Part shown: one piece after another, positions 62,201-64,000 of the stretch | Layout of the letters: the number at the start of each line of letters is the position of its first letter | Numbering within the stretch: the stretch's first letter is position 1 | Origin: Niebla homalea | Taxonomy: Eukaryota > Ascomycota > Lecanoromycetes > Lecanorales > Ramalinaceae | NCBI GenBank assembly: GCA_019925105.1 | Contig: JAHGAU010000018.1 | Span: 930,001-994,000, forward strand | Reading direction: 5' to 3' | DNA length: 64,000 nt | The notes under the pieces: generated by a model | What the model was told of the DNA's origin: nothing | What the model saw: only the letters and a program-made list of their open reading frames with translations | Database searches by the model: none | Made by a program: the position numbers and the translations under genes

Positions 62201-63470
62201 CCGGTTAAGTAATTAACCTTAAAAGTTAATATTATTATAAGTTTCCTTTTTTTTATGTTATTAATTATTATATTATATTTTTTTTATTTAATAGACTTTA
62301 TTTATATTTTAAGACCGTATTTAATTATTTTATTAATTTAAGTTTATATGAATTATAACCTTAAACTTTAACCGTTATTTTAATTTCTTAATATTAAGTT
62401 TTTTAAATTTTTATTAAGTACCGTAAATTTTACGTTAAATAAATATTATTTTTATATATTATATATTTTAATACGCTTTTTATTAAGCTTTTTATTATTA
62501 AGCCCGTATATTTATATGTATTATATTTTTTAATATATATTATATATTTTATATTATTAAAGTAAGTATTTTATAATAATATATTTATACTTTTAATATT
62601 TAAAATATTAATAAATACCCGTTACTTAATTTTATAATTTTATTAATTTAAAGGATTTATTTTTTATAATCTTTTCATTAAAAATATTATTATCTGTTTT
62701 TATTAATATTACGTTTAAAATATTTATAAAGTAATTTTTTATTTAATTAAGAATATTTAACTTCTTTATTATAGGAGGAAAACTATAACTAATAATTTTT
62801 AACTTAAAATAAAAAACCGTATTCTTTTTCTTTATTTATTTTAATATAGTTTTCCTTTCCTCCTTTATAAACCTTAGTAAATATATCCTGTTTATTATAA
62901 TAATAAACGATTATTTTAATATTTTTATGATTTTATATCCTTTTTTACCGGTTTATCCTTTTAACTTTTTAATTTTTTTCGCTTTTAATAAAATTATATT
63001 TAAAAAAATATTTTTACTTTTTAATTTAAATATTATAATATATTATTTTATTAATAACTCCCCGTTATCTTAAATACCTTTATTATTTATAAAGGGTTTA
63101 TTTTTATAACTATATTTCTTTTTTTTTAATCCGATAATTATATGGTTATTATTTTTAATTTTTTTTAATATTAATATTTTCCTTTACTTTTATTTCTTTT
63201 ACATTTAATATTAACGTTATTCTTATAGTCTTTATTGTTTAATTTACCCTCCTTTTTATCCGTAAAATTTCTTCCGTTACTCTTTTATTTTATATATATC
63301 CCTTTTAATTTTTTTTATTTTCTTTTATTAATACTTTTATTATTACTTTTTAAACTTTATATAATTTCTTTAACTCCCTTAATTTTACCCTTATTTTTAC
63401 AAAAAAGTCTTTTATTTCCCGTAACTTAATCTATAATATTAACTAGGTTTTTAATGTAATATTTATTATA
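59288..63470 (-). mobile_element. Tad1-like LINE copy E, with an internal deletion and truncated 5' end
   Basis: Starts with the AATT-type 3' tail and GTTAATTTCAGCGTTCC (59,331), then follows copy C. Near 59,990 the sequence jumps from the equivalent of C ~4,890 to that of C ~6,145, an internal deletion of about 1.25 kb. It contains a 13-bp minisatellite at 60,969-61,250. Homology ends near 63,470, before the ORF1 start, so about 500 bases of the 5' end are missing. All frames are broken. Confidence 0.8.
60969..61250. repeat. 13-bp minisatellite (TTATTTTATTTAA), about 21 copies
   Basis: Nearly perfect head-to-tail array with a handful of single-base variants (GTTATTTTATTTA near 61,033; ATCTAATTATTTT near 61,080). 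It lies within LINE E at a place where copies C and D have only a single similar sequence, so it expanded in this copy. Confidence 0.9.
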
Positions 63471-64000
63471 AGTATATTTTTATAAGGTTTAATTAACTGA
63501 TTAAACGGGTAAATTATAGGTAATATAAGTAAAATAATTATTATAAATAGGACGGATTATTAACCGTAAATAATAAAGTAACTTTTAACGATGCTTAACT
63601 TACAATATAAATCGTATATTATTTATATATTTACTCTTTATAATTATTTTTTAATTAATTTATACTTTTATTAATTTACTTTTAAATATAATAATAATAT
63701 AAGAATAAGTATTATTACACTTATTTTAATAAACTATATAAATTATAATTATTATTAAAATATAAATATTAAAAATATGATTTTTATAAAAAAATATTAA
63801 CGATATATACCGCTTAAAGATTAAGAATATATAAACTTAATAACTTATTAAATAAGAAACGTTACTTAAAGAAAAAAATAAATCTTTAATTAGAAAATTA
63901 AAGGAATAATTAAAATTAAAATTAAAATTAAAGATTAAAGATAAAAATTTTTATACCTTAATTATAACTTTTTCGATTTTATATTTATAATTTAACTTAT
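63471..64000. other. Unassigned RIP-mutated DNA to the right edge
   Basis: No gene or family match seen. A short (AAAATT)n-like run occurs at 63,908-63,936. Confidence 0.5.

Noticed and set aside
63235..63429. 64-codon open frame, plus strand
   Set aside because: It lies in LINE E opposite to its coding strand; the leucine/phenylalanine richness is what T-rich DNA gives by chance.

Overview
The window is a transposon graveyard from a filamentous ascomycete (Pezizomycotina) with very strong repeat-induced point mutation (RIP). Base composition is extremely A+T-rich (by eye about one fifth G+C), CpA and TpG are almost absent on both strands while TpA is in great excess, and former reading frames are interrupted mainly by TAA and TAG, the codons that CAA, CAG and TGG become under CpA-to-TpA mutation. 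No intact protein-coding gene, tRNA, rRNA or CRISPR array could be supported. The species cannot be named from this sequence. The setting fits an AT-isochore, pericentromere or other constitutive heterochromatin (inference).

Layout. (1) 1-14,488 is a nest of Tad1-like LINEs, all on the minus strand: a partial copy A at the left edge; copy BF, split in two; copy C inserted into BF with a 13-bp target duplication; a 2,178-bp LTR element inside C with 5-bp duplications; and a hardly mutated solo LTR inside the right half of BF. (2) 14,489-18,702 is unassigned mutated DNA with three islands that still carry CpA/TpG. (3) 18,703-19,060 is a 5'-truncated plus-strand LINE tail. (4) 19,061-24,790 is milder in RIP and holds unrecognised relic reading frames on both strands. 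(5) 24,790-36,755 is another minus-strand LINE (D), split by a 6,465-bp Ty3/gypsy chromovirus with recognisable reverse transcriptase, RNase H, integrase and chromodomain relics. (6) 36,756-38,602 holds AT minisatellites and a LINE fragment (I). (7) 38,603-44,407 is a near full-length plus-strand LINE (G), the best guide to this LINE family. (8) 44,592-52,668 is an 8,077-bp element with G-rich terminal inverted repeats and a perfect 8-bp target duplication. (9) 52,677-59,164 is mostly featureless AT-rich DNA with a 41-bp tandem repeat, a lightly mutated 540-bp island and a fold-back sequence. (10) 59,165-63,470 is a LINE (E) inserted in another LINE fragment (J).

The elements tell a common history: repeated nested insertion followed by RIP. 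The two LTRs of the chromovirus differ almost only by transitions and each keeps CpA sites the other lost, so RIP hit each copy separately. The most unusual item is the 8-kb terminal-inverted-repeat element: its ends obey class II transposon rules, it is large, and its coding relics are ones I do not recognise.
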